Positions 22,561 through 34,479 are shown, numbered from the stretch's first letter. The stretch is 64,000 nucleotides of DNA from Anastrepha obliqua (GCF_027943255.1 NC_072895.1:83330001-83394000), one strand, 5' to 3'. Program-made: numbers and translations. Notes: generated from the letters alone by a model not told the origin.

Positions 22561-22765
22561 GGAATTATTACCATTTGGAAGTCCACAGGTTCGAAACTCC
22601 GGACACTAAATACCATTTGAAAGAAAAAGTTTTTTTAATGGCGGTCGCTCCTTAGCAGACGATGGCATACCTCCGAATGTATTTCTGCATGAAAAAGCAC
22701 CCCATAAAAAGCCATCTGCCGTTCGAAGGTGGCATAAAAATGTACGTCACTCGATTCTATTCTCT
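22561..22765 (+). mobile_element. tRNA-derived SINE, copy 2
   Basis: A B-box-like GGTTCGAAACTCCGG is followed by AATGGCGGTCGCTCCTTAGC, CCGAATGTATTTCTGCATG, CATCTGCCGTTCGAAGGTGG and CATAAAAATGTACGTCACTC, aligned with the SINE body of the other copies. The alignment stops at the point corresponding to GGTCCCTCCATT, where the TTCTA array begins. Confidence 0.75.
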
Positions 22766-23441
22766 TCTATTCTTTTCTATTCTATTCTATTCTATTCTAT
22801 TCTATTCTATTCTATTCTATTCTATTCTATTCTATTCTATTCTATTCTATTCTATTCTATTCTATTCTATTCTATTCTATTCTATTCTATTCTATTCTAT
22901 TCTATTCTATTCTATTCTATTCTATTCTATTCTATTCTATTCTATTCTATTCTATTCTATTCTATTCTATTCTATTCTATTCTATTCTATTCTATTCTAT
23001 TCTATTCTATTCTATTCTATTCTATTCTATTCTATTCTATTCTATTCTATTCTATTCTATTCTATTCTATTCTATTCTATTCTATTCTATTCTATTCTAT
23101 TCTATTCTATTCTATTCTATTCTATTCTATTCTATTCTATTCTATTCTATTCTATTCTATTCTATTCTATTCTATTCTATTCTATTCTATTCTATTCTAT
23201 TCTATTCTATTCTATTCTATTCTATTCTATTCTATTCTATTCTATTCTATTCTATTCTATTCTATTCTATTCTATTCTATTCTATTCTATTCTATTCTAT
23301 TCTATTCTATTCTATTCTATTCTATTCTATTCTATTCTATTCTATTCTATTCTATTCTATTCTATTCTATTCTATTCTATTCTATTCTATTCTATTCTAT
23401 TCTATTCTATTCTATTCTATTCTATTCTATTCTATTCTATT
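22766..23441 (+). repeat. Giant (TTCTA)n pentanucleotide microsatellite
   Basis: About 135 units. The first few are degenerate (TTCTC, TTCTTTTC, before about 22780) and the rest are essentially perfect. The 260-residue open frame across it (YSILF repeats) is a by-product of the repeat and not a gene. It ends abruptly at TTGACCGC. Confidence 0.97.
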
Positions 23442-25260
23442 TGACCGCTTTTTCCTGCAGAGTTCGTAGAGCGTCACGCACATATGCACATACATACAGA
23501 GCCGCTGCTTGGTAAGCACTGCTGATTCAACTATTAACCGAAATTTGTAGTTGTTATTGACAGTGATAAGTAGTTGCAAGCCGTTAACGGTATTAATGAT
23601 GCTGCTCCTACATTGTTGTTGCTTTTCGTTGCGCTCCTGACACGGGCGCGGTTGTTAGGTGACGATAAGTTTTATAACTAACTTTTTGACGCAATAATCT
23701 CCGGTTGGCGCTACGCAACGATGTGACCCTTCACAAGTACAACAACAGCTATAGCAACAAGAACAGGAATGAAAGGAAGGCTGAATAGCACACACACACA
23801 ACCTTTTTGTTGTTTGCCATGTACCATTCATATCGCCCATCCATCGCATCATCAGCAACGCCATGACATCGAAAATGAATCGGGTTTAACGAGTGGCTTT
23901 GCAAGCTATCCCTAAGTAATGCATTGCTAGACTTTCGCATGTCATATAAGGGCTGAGAGGAGGTGGTGTGGTGAGCAAAGAAATATGGTGTGAGGTGCCT
24001 TTGCGTGGCAGTCAACTTGGCGACGGCTTTGGTGAGTGGGCGATTGTTTGTGAACTTAGGTGAATGAATGACTTTCAGCACCATTTGGCGGATGTTGTTG
24101 ATGTTTACTTTTATTACCGCAGCTTATGCACAGCGACCTGACAAACACAACAAAACTTTGATAGACACACTTAAACACACAATTGTATTAACACCAACAC
24201 CAACAACAATATACGCGATAATAACAACACAAACATCAATAAATATGACATGTCGTGGCAGCACAGCCTTGCGCTTTGTCGACCTTCTCATCGTCCTATC
24301 GTCCTGTCGAGCTGTCGTGCTTGATGTGCAGGCAGGACCTCTGATTGTGATTCTGGTTGTGGCATACACCGTTCGCTGTTCGGTTGGTTGGCTTCTCATT
24401 AATATTTCGAGTTTATTGTGCAATATTCACCGGCAATATACGGACAATATGAAACATTACATTCAGAGCGCACGCCGTGTTTATTGAGTTTGATGCCGCC
24501 TACTCCTTAACCTCCTCCTCCTGCTCCTGTTGGCTCCTGCGTTACCACAAAGCCGCTCACCAAGACATGACAACGAGGCACAAGAGGCTGACCATATTTT
24601 GGCTTTATGCTTCGATAATCCCGTCTCAACAAGCGGTGATGGCACTAATGACATTGGTTCTATGTAATGATGATGCGCATTAGCCGTGTGTATGTATTGT
24701 GAGCCTCCTATTATGCTGATAGTTATTTACGTGCAAAGGTGTTGTTAATGCGAGGTTGTTAGGGGAAACACTTTTGAAGGTACCATTCTGACACAGGTGC
24801 TAAGGCCGTAAATATTGGAGAATTTGTAGGTATGTATGTATGTATGTATGTGTGAATATATGTATTTGCGGGGGTGGTAAGATCTGTGCCATTTGCAACT
24901 TTCACTCTTGAAGTATCGTAGTAATAATCCAGGAAACTAATAATAATTTTTATAACTGATAAGCATCAAAAGGGAACTTTCGACGCATATAAATGTGCAC
25001 ATCTGTTCGAAAAAATAGCAGTGATTGAAGCAAGAACTATTTTGATTTTTTTTATTTACATAACAACTGACAATAAAGCTTTTTGGTGCAAAATAGGAGG
25101 CCTAATTGTCATAGGAGGAAGCCCAGTTGCCAGGTTCAAAAGGCCCCGTTAACTCCTGTGCTACGCTACTTCTTTTTTCTCTGGGCACAAAAGAGGTAGT
25201 CGAGGCACTAAACAAGTGAAAATTTGAGTAAAATTAAAGTTTTTTTCTGTATTATTTAAG
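23442..25260. other. Non-coding stretch rich in CA/TG and CAA
   Basis: Short simple repeats (GTAT near 24830-24850; CAA/ACA near 24130-24240). The 139-codon frame at 24068-24487 starts with a signal-peptide-like segment but reads through simple sequence and shows no domain. Confidence 0.45.
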
Positions 25261-25289
25261 ACGGATGAAAACACTTATTTCTTATAATA

Positions 25290-25835
25290 AAACACCTCTG
25301 TCTTCACTAACGGGAGTCGAAACATGGCTTTTCTCTCAATCACCCATTTTATTCATCTCCTTAAAATTGGCGAATACTGCTAATATATTTCAGGCAGAAG
25401 TGTTTGCGAATCTGCAAGCATGCAAAATGCTTCGGGAACGTGGGAGCGAGGGAAATATTAATATTTTCTCCGATAGTCAAGCCTCGATCAAGGCTCTGAC
25501 TACGCTATGGTACAGAACCAGACTAAAGTCCTGGAGACTCCACGCCATTCAATTTCCAAACTTTTATCTGTGTTCACCAGTCATTGGGAGATCGGAACAC
25601 ACGCATAAAAGCAAGATTTATCATTTAACCCCCATTGCAGAGGCTGTGAGGATCTTTCAGAGCAGGAGACAGTTGAGCACTTTCGCTGTAAATGTCCAGG
25701 TTTGGCAGCTATACGATTAAGGTCACTGGGTGCTCCTCTCTTCAACAGCCCGGGGCAGTACGCCAACCTTTATCCCATCAATCTTCTCCACTATATCAAC
25801 AGCTCTGGTTGGCTGCAGATATCTTCCTGTAACTA
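25290..25835 (+). mobile_element. RNase H plus zinc-knuckle fragment of a non-LTR element
   Basis: ANIFQAEVFANLQACKMLRE, then NINIFSDSQASIKAL (two of the RNase H acidic residues), then, after a deletion and frame change, CRGCEDLSEQETVEHFRCKC and PGLAAIRLRSLG. The stretch between the SDSQA motif and the C-terminal domain is missing. It resembles the fragment at 4240-5040. Confidence 0.75.
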
Positions 25836-26029
25836 AAAAAAAAGTTATTTGAGTTTCTTAATGTAGCAAAATTCATCAGCCACCCTGTATTAAAGATGAG
25901 ATGCCTAAATAAGAGGGAAGTATACATCCATAGTCAGGCAGCTCTGAAATCGTTAAAGTCAGTAAAACACTAATCAAAAACGATAATTCAATACAACAAA
26001 TTATTAAGCGAAGTATCGCAATATTAAAA

Positions 26030-26330
26030 AAAACTGATCAGGGTGCCAGGCCACAGAAATATAGAAGGTAATTGCAAAGCAAGTGAGTTGTCTGGAGGAA
26101 GGTATGCAAATAGACTGGTTACCATATAATGATTTTTGTCGAAGCGGTACAGATTTTGAAGAAGAGGAACCCGTGGAACACCTCCTCCACTTCCAAGCTC
26201 GGACTTACCTTTTTTGACAGCATTGAAGAGGTCTCTCAAATATGTTTGCCGAAATTAGCAAAATTAATTAAATCCACAGAGAAGACTCAGGAGTGTAAAG
26301 GATGAGCTCCAGAAGTATCACTATGAGACA
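26030..26330 (+). mobile_element. Non-LTR RNase H/C-terminal scrap
   Basis: The + strand reads LIRVPGHRNIEGNCKASELS, the last RNase H motif (VPGH.NI.GNCKADELA). Decayed sequence follows, in which EEPVEHLLHF is still visible. It may be a continuation of the copy at 25290-25835 or a separate insertion. Confidence 0.6.
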
Positions 26331-27130
26331 ATTCAGGACTAAGGTTGTCAGATAACAGCCCGCAACCTAAGCTTACTAAGTCTCTCTGTATTTCTTTGTT
26401 TCTAAACGTACAAGAAATGAACTTACTTATAGAACCGTAAGCCTCCACCGCCACTTTTCAATCTTTCGCATGCTTCTCATCACAAAAATACAGCTGCGTT
26501 TTTTGAAACACTTCCCCAATCTTTTGAAATGCTGTTAAATTAATTTAATCCCAATAATAATAAGCTCACTTCCTTGCACAAAATATTGTAGATACCCATG
26601 TACACATAAGCACATACTTGTGAAGCAAAATTTTCCTGCGTGTTAGCAAACTGAGATTCTGTTTACAGTTACTGTGACATAAAAGCAAATATTTGCGTTC
26701 ATTTGTCACTTGTCAACGGCTAAAATATTATCTTAGAAGAGATGCTGCGGTCCTTTTGCTTCGCCCGGGATTTACATACCTGCGCGGCTTTACAACAAAT
26801 AAGTACCCATATAATCGTTGACTTAGTTGCCTACCGTCACAAGTATCCTTTGAACATCATTTCGGCGCTGGCGCTACATTAAGCTGACGCCCATCGGTTG
26901 CAAGGGGTTGGTTAGGTAAAACCTCAACTATCTTGCACGCGGGCTCATACTCGTACTCGAACTTACATGAATGCTTATGCTTATATGTGTGTATTCTTTT
27001 GTTTTCACTAATGTGACAAATTGTTGCAATATCCTGAGGATATTTGCCCTTATGCTTTTGTCCTGTTATACTACTGCTTGTATTTGATGGTAGTTTCACT
27101 TTCGTTTCTCTGCTCCTAATTGTGTGTAAA
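26331..27130. other. Non-coding stretch
   Basis: Nothing recognised. Confidence 0.4.
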
Positions 27131-27299
27131 AAGAAGAGAAAAGAAAAGAAAAGAAAAGAAAAGAAAAGAAAAGAAAAGAAAAGAAAAGAAAAGAAAAGAA
27201 AAGAAAAGAAAAGAAAAGAAAAGAAAAGAAAAGAAAAGAAAAGAAAAGAAAAGAAAAGAAAAGAAAAGAAAAGAAAAGAAAAGAAAAGAAAAGAAAAGA
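27131..27299 (+). repeat. (AAAAG)n microsatellite
   Basis: About 32 nearly perfect units. Immediately downstream, 27302-27370 is a T/C-rich tract (CCTTTCTTTT, CTTTTCTTTCC, CTTTTCG), roughly the complement of the purine array. The KRKEKK open frames across it are repeat artefacts. Confidence 0.97.
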
Positions 27300-28217
27300 T
27301 TATTCTTTTTTTTCCTTTCTTTTATTCGATCCTTTTCTTTCCTTTCGTTTCCTTTTCGTTTTCCTTTTCGAAAACTTCAATTTAATAAGTTCAAGTTCTA
27401 TTAAGATGCAAACTCACTAAAATGAAAATTAAGAAAAGTTTAGAGATGTTTAGAGATCGTGACCCCTTCGGCATTTTTCAAAACCTCTAACGCTAAAAGG
27501 CAGATGACTGCTGATGCTTGGCAGTTGCGTATTTCATGCCATAGCAGCCTCAGTATTCTAAACATCCTTTTATATGTTTAAGTCTCTAATAGAAGATGTA
27601 ACCCTAATGTCCAAAGAATAAATGTTGACACCTAGACCAGATCAATAGGTCTTTCAGGACGCAGTGCCATATACTCATAATGATCGACCAATGTATTTTT
27701 TCCCGCTGAGTCCGAAAACGAGGTGAGTAATTCCTGCCTCTTCTTTTGGTGACACCGTCAATAAATTGCCAAGAAGCTGAAATTAAAGATGGCATTACAC
27801 TTCCTAACAAGTTTCTTGGATATTTTGTCTCTTTTATGAAGCGTTTTTGAGTTTTTCGAGCGGACGGTAAGCTGGTCCTAGTTCGTTATACAGGTCTCTT
27901 TAAAATACAACGTTATTCCATTAGGAGAGCTGAAAGAAATAAGATAATCTCAATATCGCCCAGCCAAGCTATTTCACCACCCCCGTTACACAATTCTGCA
28001 CGCTAATTTGCTCGAATAGTAGTAGCTGATTTAGTACTGGAAACCTTGATCTGCTTTCTTTCTTCTACATTTTTAATCATTTGTAATGAAATAGGAAAGC
28101 AGTTCTCTAAAAATGTATGCATTTTGTTTGTTTCTAATAGGATTTAACTAATGGAATATCGGTGTATTACATTTTTTATTGTTAACTCATGTGCCACCCA
28201 CACATTGAAGGTATATA
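27300..28217. other. Pyrimidine-rich tract then non-coding stretch
   Basis: The first 70 bases are T/C-rich. After that nothing is recognised until the mariner terminal repeat. Confidence 0.4.
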
Positions 28218-29060
28218 AAGGTTGTCAAAAAAGTCTTGCGGTATTTTTATTGAATTTTCAATTGTTCATAAAATTGGTTATAATAATGCGATTTAAGTCA
28301 AATATGCGCCGTTTTGTTCGATGACGAGTTCCCAACGAGATGCCAACTTCATAATGCCCCTCTTATAGAAGCTCGCTTCCCTATTGTCAAAAAACTCGGA
28401 GAGACAATTTTCACAGGACTCTCTTGTGGACAACTTCCGACTACCAAGGTCGTTCGCCATTGACAGAAATAGGTGGTAATCACTTGGTGCGGAGCTTCTG
28501 GCGCGTCACCAAAGATGTGTGTGGCCTGGCGTTGTCCTGATGGAAGACAATTCGGCCTCTGTTGATCAAAGATGGCCTCTTCTGCATGAGTGCTGCATTC
28601 AAGCGGTCCAGTTGTTGGCAGTACAGGTCCGAATTGAGCGTTTGGCCATAGGGGAGCAGCTCATAGTGGATGATTCCCTGCCAATCCCACCAAACACACA
28701 GAAGAACCTTCCTGGCCGTCAATCCAGGCTTGGCCACCATCTGGGTAGCTTCACTGCTTTTCGACCACGACCGTTTGCGCTTCACGTTGTCGTAAGTGAC
28801 CCACTTTTCATCGCCAGTCACCATCCGCTTCAAAAACGGGTCGATTTTGTTGCGATTCAGAAGCGATTCGCATGCATGCATACGGGCAAAAATATTTTCT
28901 TGCGTCAAGTCGTGTGGCACCCATACATCGAGCTTCTTTTTGAATCCAAGCTTCTTCAAATGGTTTATAACGGTTTGATGACTCATGCCCAGCTCTTGGC
29001 CGATGCTACGGCTGCTACTATGCCGGTCTCTTTCGATCAATTCAATCCACGGTTTCAAAA
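28218..29060 (-). mobile_element. Mariner (mellifera-like) transposon, 5'-truncated and broken
   Basis: The 3' terminal repeat is clear at the left (AAGGTTGTCAAAAAAGTCTT, next to TA). The minus-strand transposase frame spans 29058-28480: ELGMSHQTVINHLKKLG (second HTH), VPHDL, VTGDEKWVTYDN (first D), VLLCVWWDWQG and FHQDNARPHTS (second D). A deletion of about 50 bases then removes the SPDLAP area and shifts the frame, after which SAPSDYHLFLSMANDLG (third D) and the C-terminus continue to 28293. The N-terminal HTH and 5' terminal repeat are gone. It abuts an RT relic at 29061. Confidence 0.85.
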
Positions 29061-29228
29061 ATATTTGATCTTATTGCGAATGATGAAATTTTAAAATGGA
29101 TTAAATCCTATCATTACTATCTCAAATGTGTGGTTAACGTTGATGTCGCGCCATCTATGTTTTTTATTGCGTCCTCTGGTCTACCCCAGGAAAGTATTCT
29201 AGGTACCCTATTTTTTATTATTTTTTAT
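29061..29228 (+). mobile_element. Non-LTR RT fragment, left half (split by MITE)
   Basis: The + strand reads DLIANDEILKWIKSYHYYL, then VDVAPSMFFIASSGLPQESI and LGTLFFIIF, which is the SGVPQGSILGPLLF block of RT domain 4/5. It is interrupted by the MITE at 29231. The C-terminal part resumes at 29949, but the catalytic Y/FADD segment is missing. Confidence 0.7.
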
Positions 29229-29230
29229 TT

Positions 29231-29946
29231 AAGGGGGGGGTAAGGGATAAACGCTAAAAAAAACACTTTTTTCATGAATTTATTGTAGCGAAACGGTTCA
29301 AGTCAGTTTATTAAAAGTTGTTGCATATTATAAAGTAACATTTCAAGAATATTTGATAAAATTTTCATGTACAAATATTGCAAAATGAGCGAATGAGAGC
29401 ACATTTACGTAGACGTCTTTTCAAAAATACATTTTGCAGTAGTCAGCATATCTCAGCGTAGAATCATCTGAAATCAAAAAAATCGAATAATTTAGTTAAA
29501 GTATGAGTTAAACTTCCCCCCAACGTTTATTTTGACGATTTATTTTCATTTTCAGCCATTTGGTAGTCGTTTGAAGTAAAAAGTGATTTTTGACGAAAAA
29601 ATGCCGCCATTTTGTAGGTGTAAAACCATCTTAATATAAAAAAAAAAATGGCGAAAAAATAACGTTCGGGGGAGGTTTTTTATATGTAAAATATGTGTGC
29701 AAAATTTCAAAAGGATCGGTTGAGTAGTTTTCAAATGCCAATGACTACGCACTTAAAAAAAAAAGGTTCGAGAAAACCGCAGGTGCTGCGTCTCGCCAGA
29801 TGTTTGAGGCGGCTCGGCTTTATGCTCTATAACTTAAAAAGTTTTGCTCGGATTGACTTAAAATTTTAACACGGTATTTTTGAAATGTTTTACTACAATA
29901 ACATGCAAAAAAAAATCGACTTTTATTCCTTACCCCCCCCCCCCCC
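29231..29946 (+). mobile_element. G-run-ended MITE-like element, copy 1
   Basis: About 716 bp, starting AAGGGGGGGGTAAGGGATAA and ending TTTATTCCTTACC plus a C-run, so the ends are inverted repeats of G(n)TAAGG(G/A)ATAAA. There is no coding sequence. It is inserted in a non-LTR RT relic. An inverted partial copy lies at 35855-36490. Confidence 0.75.
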
Positions 29947-29948
29947 GT

Positions 29949-30545
29949 TATTTATGTTATTTATCCCTCGTTTTCGTCCGAAGCTGAAATATGCCCTCTT
30001 TATTTGTCTTGTCATATTAGTAGGCTTGAACATGTCCAAAAAGTCTTTGTCCGTTATGCTTTGTATTTTTTGCACTTCACTGATCCAATTCCATTCTATA
30101 AAAGTAGATGCTTGCTCATTAATCTAGAAATGTTAGGTATTAGAAGAACTATTCTCTCCCTCACTTTCATGGGACGATTGGCTCTCCATCGCTACTCGAG
30201 AAAATCAATTACAATATTCCTCATGGAAGTTTACGACATCGTGATATTTTCTGGTTGGGGATGTTTAGAAATAATTAAGGTACCAATGCTGCGATTTCTA
30301 GAACTTCGAAAGTATTTATTTAAAATGTTTCGAAATCATATTGGCCAAGATTTTTCTTCCACAAAGTACTACTTTAAAATGTTGCTAAATGAATTGTTTA
30401 ACAAGATTCTAAGTATTTTGTAATACTCTTTCTCTGTCAACTATAAGAAATGTTACGTTTTCTTCATTAACATGAAATGAGTAAGTTAAAAAATTAATTT
30501 ATTTTTGTTTGTATTGTTGCATTTTTAGATAATTAAATAAATAAA
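29949..30545 (+). mobile_element. Non-LTR retrotransposon C-terminal domain and tail (right half)
   Basis: R.EHVQKVFVRYALYFLHFT, then SRCLLINLEMLGIRRTILSL, FMGRLALHRYSRK and KYLFKMFRNHIG: the post-RT segment of a jockey-like element, open for 139 codons to the TAA at 30421-30423. A short 3' UTR ends in a TAAA-type tail (ATTAAATAAATAAATAAAAC near 30533-30552). Confidence 0.7.
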
Positions 30546-30552
30546 TAAAACA

Positions 30553-33425
30553 ATATATTTACACATGCGGCAACATCGCCACTTAATCATATTTTATTTA
30601 TGAAATGGCAACGTGCACCAACTCGGCAACCCACGACGCTCTCAAATAATCTTCTAGGCTGACATGTCAAAGGGTGCACACGCGTTCGGAACCTACTCGT
30701 ATTTATTATAATTCATAAACAAAATATTTCAACATATGCGCCCAAGTAATTTATATTTCTGTGTCATTACATGCATACATACATATTATGCATCTATCTA
30801 TGTAAGCGAGCCATACAAATACTTAAGCCAGTTGACAATTTACGAGAAGCGATTTTTCTTTTTTAACAAATACATGAAAATTTTCAACATTTCACTATGA
30901 AAACCAAAAAAAGGAGAAAAAATAATAATTTTTAGTATAACATAAAAGAGATCAAGTATTTTTCCCCCTCGCTTTCACTGTAGCGGTGCGGTGTGGTGCG
31001 GATTATTTTGTTGGGCAGGCCGGATTGGTTAGTATTTTGCTTGCTTTGTTTGCTGCTGGTTGTTTTGTTGGCACCCGCGAAGCGGTTACGCAGCGGCGCC
31101 AGAAGGATTTATGAGCGCGCGGAAATAAATTAAGCTTTTTTATTATTTTTTTCTACTCGTTTCACTTCCTTCCTTGCCTCGTTCGCTTACTTTAGCTGTG
31201 TGTGTATGCGTAGCATAGGTGTATGTATATGTGTGTATGTATGTATGTGATATGCACATAAGTACACTTCGAAACTTCTTTGTTGGTAATGCGAATGCGT
31301 AAAGATTATCTTTATTGGCTCTTAAAAAATGTGTGTGTTTGTAGTTGACTCTGCGGGTCATAGGGCTTATTTATGTATCTGGCGATCATTATCCCTCGCG
31401 AGCTGTAGCGAAGTAGTGAAGTTGGGAAATTTTACAATTTTTTATAGTAAAAAATATTAAATAAAAATTATTTGCCTGCGCTGCGTGAAACTTCATGCGA
31501 AATGCGACTAAAAGCTGTGACATAAAATTGCAAGTAAAATAAATCAAAAGCGAAATTGAGAAGCTCGTATTTTATGCGTTTCAGGGAATAGTCGATTAAG
31601 TAAGATGGTATGTTAGACCTATTTACTCAAAAAGGGATACGCAAATTTCGCAGAACTAAAAATTCAGTTTTATATGTTTAGAGGATTAAAATGATTTTCA
31701 CATAATATGCTCACATGGGATTTATTGGCACTAAATATGGTAATAAAAGATCTAAAAACTATATATTTTTTTAATATTTTTTTCAGCGTTTTATCTGTAC
31801 CGATTACAGAATTATTATTACATAAACCACAAAAAAAATTCTAGCTGACAGTAAAACTAATATACAAAAATAACAGCAAACTTCATTTATTTCCCATGCC
31901 ACTTATTTTCACTGAAAAGTTGCATTCAAATTTGAATTAATAAACTGCCAAAGTATTGAAATAACTTGAGAACAAGTGCGCAAACAAATTAGCAAATCCA
32001 TTAGAACTGAATTTATTACATGAAATTGATGTGGATAACATTTGGAATACTTTCGAAAATTAACTCTGCATAATTTCTGGCATACAACCTCCGCAAGACA
32101 CACACACATAAAAAACTACCAAATAGAAAACAAAATGCAAATGAGCGAAACGAACGGCAAACAACTCAAATAACCGCAAATAAAAGCTGGAGGTAAACAA
32201 CATAGCGGATAAATGCGTAACAACAAAAGCATCAAAAAATAAAAAAATAAATAAACCGCGCATAAATAACAAACAATCAACGGTCGCTTGTTCCAGTCCT
32301 TTTTATTAATTTTTTTTTTTTACTTTTTTTGTTTTTTTTTTTGCTTTTTCCCCTCTTTTTGTACTGCAAAGTGGCGCCTTTCAACCACTTCACTGATACG
32401 TTCGCGGCTTTTCACCTTCCCCAACAACTGGATAAGCAAACAACAACAACAATTGAGACCCGAAAATTACACAAAATAAATGCACAATCGTTGCGTGGGA
32501 CGGAAATGTGTAAAAATGTGCGGAAAAGCGCATGGAAATCGAAGTGGCCGGACGGAAATTTGCTGTTTTTTTGCAAAGCACTTTTTTTCGCATTCGCCGA
32601 TGAGTCCAAACACAGGTGGATTCCACAAATAAATACGAAAATAAATAAACAACTTTTTCGGTCAACAACAGCCCGCTTTGTATTCGGCCGACGTCGTACG
32701 AGTTTGCCAGCCAACGGCACATATTCACTTTTCAGCGCATTCCGTTACATGTGGGGCATTTGAAACTACCGCTGCTAACGAAAGTGGCCTCACTTCTGCA
32801 AGCCAGTCAATAATACTTACAATTTCACCATTTACCCCACATTGCGAATAATATTTTTTTTAGTTTAAATAAATTTTTTATTTTATGTTGCCTCGAAACT
32901 TTTTTAATTTTAAAAACTCTACCTTCGCTGGTGTAGGGATTTATGTGGTGGTCGTTGTAGGTGTTGTATACGATTGGTACTTTTAAAATTGTTACTATTG
33001 GTCTCATTGCCAAAGTCGATCGGTATCTGAAAAACAGAAATAAAATCAGAAAGCATTGCTCGTCAAAATATTCACTGTCAGATTGACTGCTTATTTACAT
33101 TCAGTGGCGTTGCAGTAACTTTTGAGAATTTGCATACCCTGTTTGCTTATAAGCAAATATGAGCAGCAAGGTTGGCCAGTTGGGACTAAGTGTAACTAAT
33201 AAATTACGAAATGAAAAAAGTTGTCGATAGCACAACTGGAATGTATTCAGAACTTAAATAGGCAATTTGGTAGTGCCATAATCTCGCAGAAGGCTGTGAA
33301 TATTTTCATGGGAGCTGGCAGCCTTTGGACAACCATATCTGTGGAATGACTGGAATCAAATAATGAGAGGTATTCAAACCAGGAAACCACTGTATGGTCT
33401 GTATTATCCGTTTATAATTTACCCG
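30553..33425. other. Long non-coding stretch
   Basis: No gene recognised. Simple repeats (TGTATG near 31200-31255; CAACAA near 32440). Frames of 100-144 codons near 32330-32760 overlap on both strands and read through T-runs and CAA repeats, so they are not convincing genes. This could be an intron or intergenic DNA of a host gene. Confidence 0.5.
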
Positions 33426-33429
33426 AAAT

Positions 33430-33592
33430 GATGCTGCAGCGAACGTCAATCAGAATCGCTTCCACGACTGTCGATTCTACGTAACCGGAACGACCCGGAT
33501 TTATTACCGGCCAAGGACTATCATGTCAGTAGCATTCGCCATATGTGTATGGGGAATGTTTATGCTAGTGCAACAACAACAACAACAAGGAT
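33430..33592 (+). mobile_element. (CAA)n-tailed short retroelement fragment
   Basis: The block GTAACCGGAACGACCCGG, then TATTACCGGCCAAGGACTAT and GTATGGGGAATGTTTATGCT, runs straight into a (CAA)5 tail. A conserved-looking non-coding body ending in a short tandem tail is typical of SINEs or non-LTR 3' ends. Only one copy is present here, so the type is inferred. Confidence 0.5.
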
Positions 33593-33879
33593 CGAAAAGT
33601 TGTTTTTTTATCGAATTCTAAGCAGTTTTCGATATCTTTTTATTGTTGCATAAGTCTAGGCTTGTCTGCAGCGATGAACCGGATAATAAGTTATATGTGC
33701 TTACATAATTTCAATCAGTTTCTTGAATAGTACTCAGTTCCTGCACAATGCACGCAATGATTTTCATGATTCCAGCAATATTTCCACTAATCGGCTTGCC
33801 AGAAAACAGAATTGTTGAAGTCATCGCTTTGATGTTGCATTCGATACTACATTGGGTTCAAAAACAGAACACGTTTTTG

Positions 33880-34112
33880 GGATCGCTTACTCAGGCTGAA
33901 ATTCTTGCCATTGAGGCAGCTGTCTGATTAGGCAAAAATATGAGTACCTTTAGAGAAGACTATATTTTTCTCATAACAAAGCGGCAATTAAATCTCCTAG
34001 TGGGGTTGTCACTAATCTCATCATTGCTTGCAAATGCCGGACACCTTTAACGAGATGATGGAATATTTCCGCATCTATCTGATATAGGTGCCGGGGCATA
34101 GTGACATACCAG
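33880..34112 (+). mobile_element. RNase H scrap of a non-LTR element
   Basis: SLTQAEILAIEAAV (RNase H acidic helix), HNKAAIKSPSGVVTNLIIAC and, after a stop, VPGHSDIPG (final RNase H motif). Two stops in about 75 codons. Directly followed by a SINE in the opposite orientation. Confidence 0.65.
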
Positions 34113-34400
34113 GTACATATATATAATTGGCGCGTACACCCTTTTTGGGTATTTGACCGAGCTCCTCCTCCTATTTGTGGTGTGCGCCTTGATGTTATTC
34201 CACAAATGGAGGGGTTCACAGTTTCAAGCCAACTCCGAACGGCAAATGATTTTATGAGGAGCTTTTTCATGGCAGAAATACACTCGGAGATTTGCCGTTG
34301 GCTGCCGAAGGGCGACCGCTATTAGAAAAATGTTTTTCTTCATTTTGGTCTTTCACCGAGAGTTGAACCTACGTATAGAATGGAATAATCAGTCGCTCAA
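34113..34400 (-). mobile_element. tRNA-derived SINE, copy 3 (longest)
   Basis: On the minus strand a B-box-like AGGTTCAACTCTCGG is followed by the common body: CTAATAGCGGTCGCCCTTCG, CCGAGTGTATTTCTGCCATG, AGCTCCTCATAAAATCATTT, GGAATAACATCAAGGCGCAC and AGGAGGAGGAGCTCGGTC, with the tail ACCCAAAAAGGGTGTACGCG. It gives the fullest 3' end of the family in this window. Confidence 0.85.
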
Positions 34401-34479
34401 AGCAAAATGGCAGACGCTGAAATGCGATACTTAATCGGTCGAAGAAAAATGTCTCTATGTTACTTTCATCATATAAGTC

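Noticed and set aside
22766..23441. Regular repeat array that could suggest CRISPR or satellite DNA
   Set aside because: The unit is 5 bases with no spacers. It is a simple microsatellite in eukaryotic DNA.
22662..23444. 260-residue open frame of YSILF repeats
   Set aside because: It is created entirely by the TTCTA microsatellite, which has no stop in this phase.
24068..24487. 139-residue frame with a signal-peptide-like N-terminus
   Set aside because: The remainder reads through CAA/ACA-rich simple DNA, overlaps a frame of similar length on the other strand, and shows no domain or splice context.
27044..27404. Lys/Glu/Arg-rich frames of 94-113 residues
   Set aside because: They are translations of the AAAAG array. 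No conserved sequence on either side.
28519..29094. 191-residue + strand frame
   Set aside because: It is the antisense shadow of the mariner transposase, which has clear motifs on the minus strand.
32329..32763. 144-residue frame and overlapping minus-strand frames
   Set aside because: The frames start in T-runs and lie on both strands, with no recognisable motif. Background open frames in AT-poor DNA are likely.
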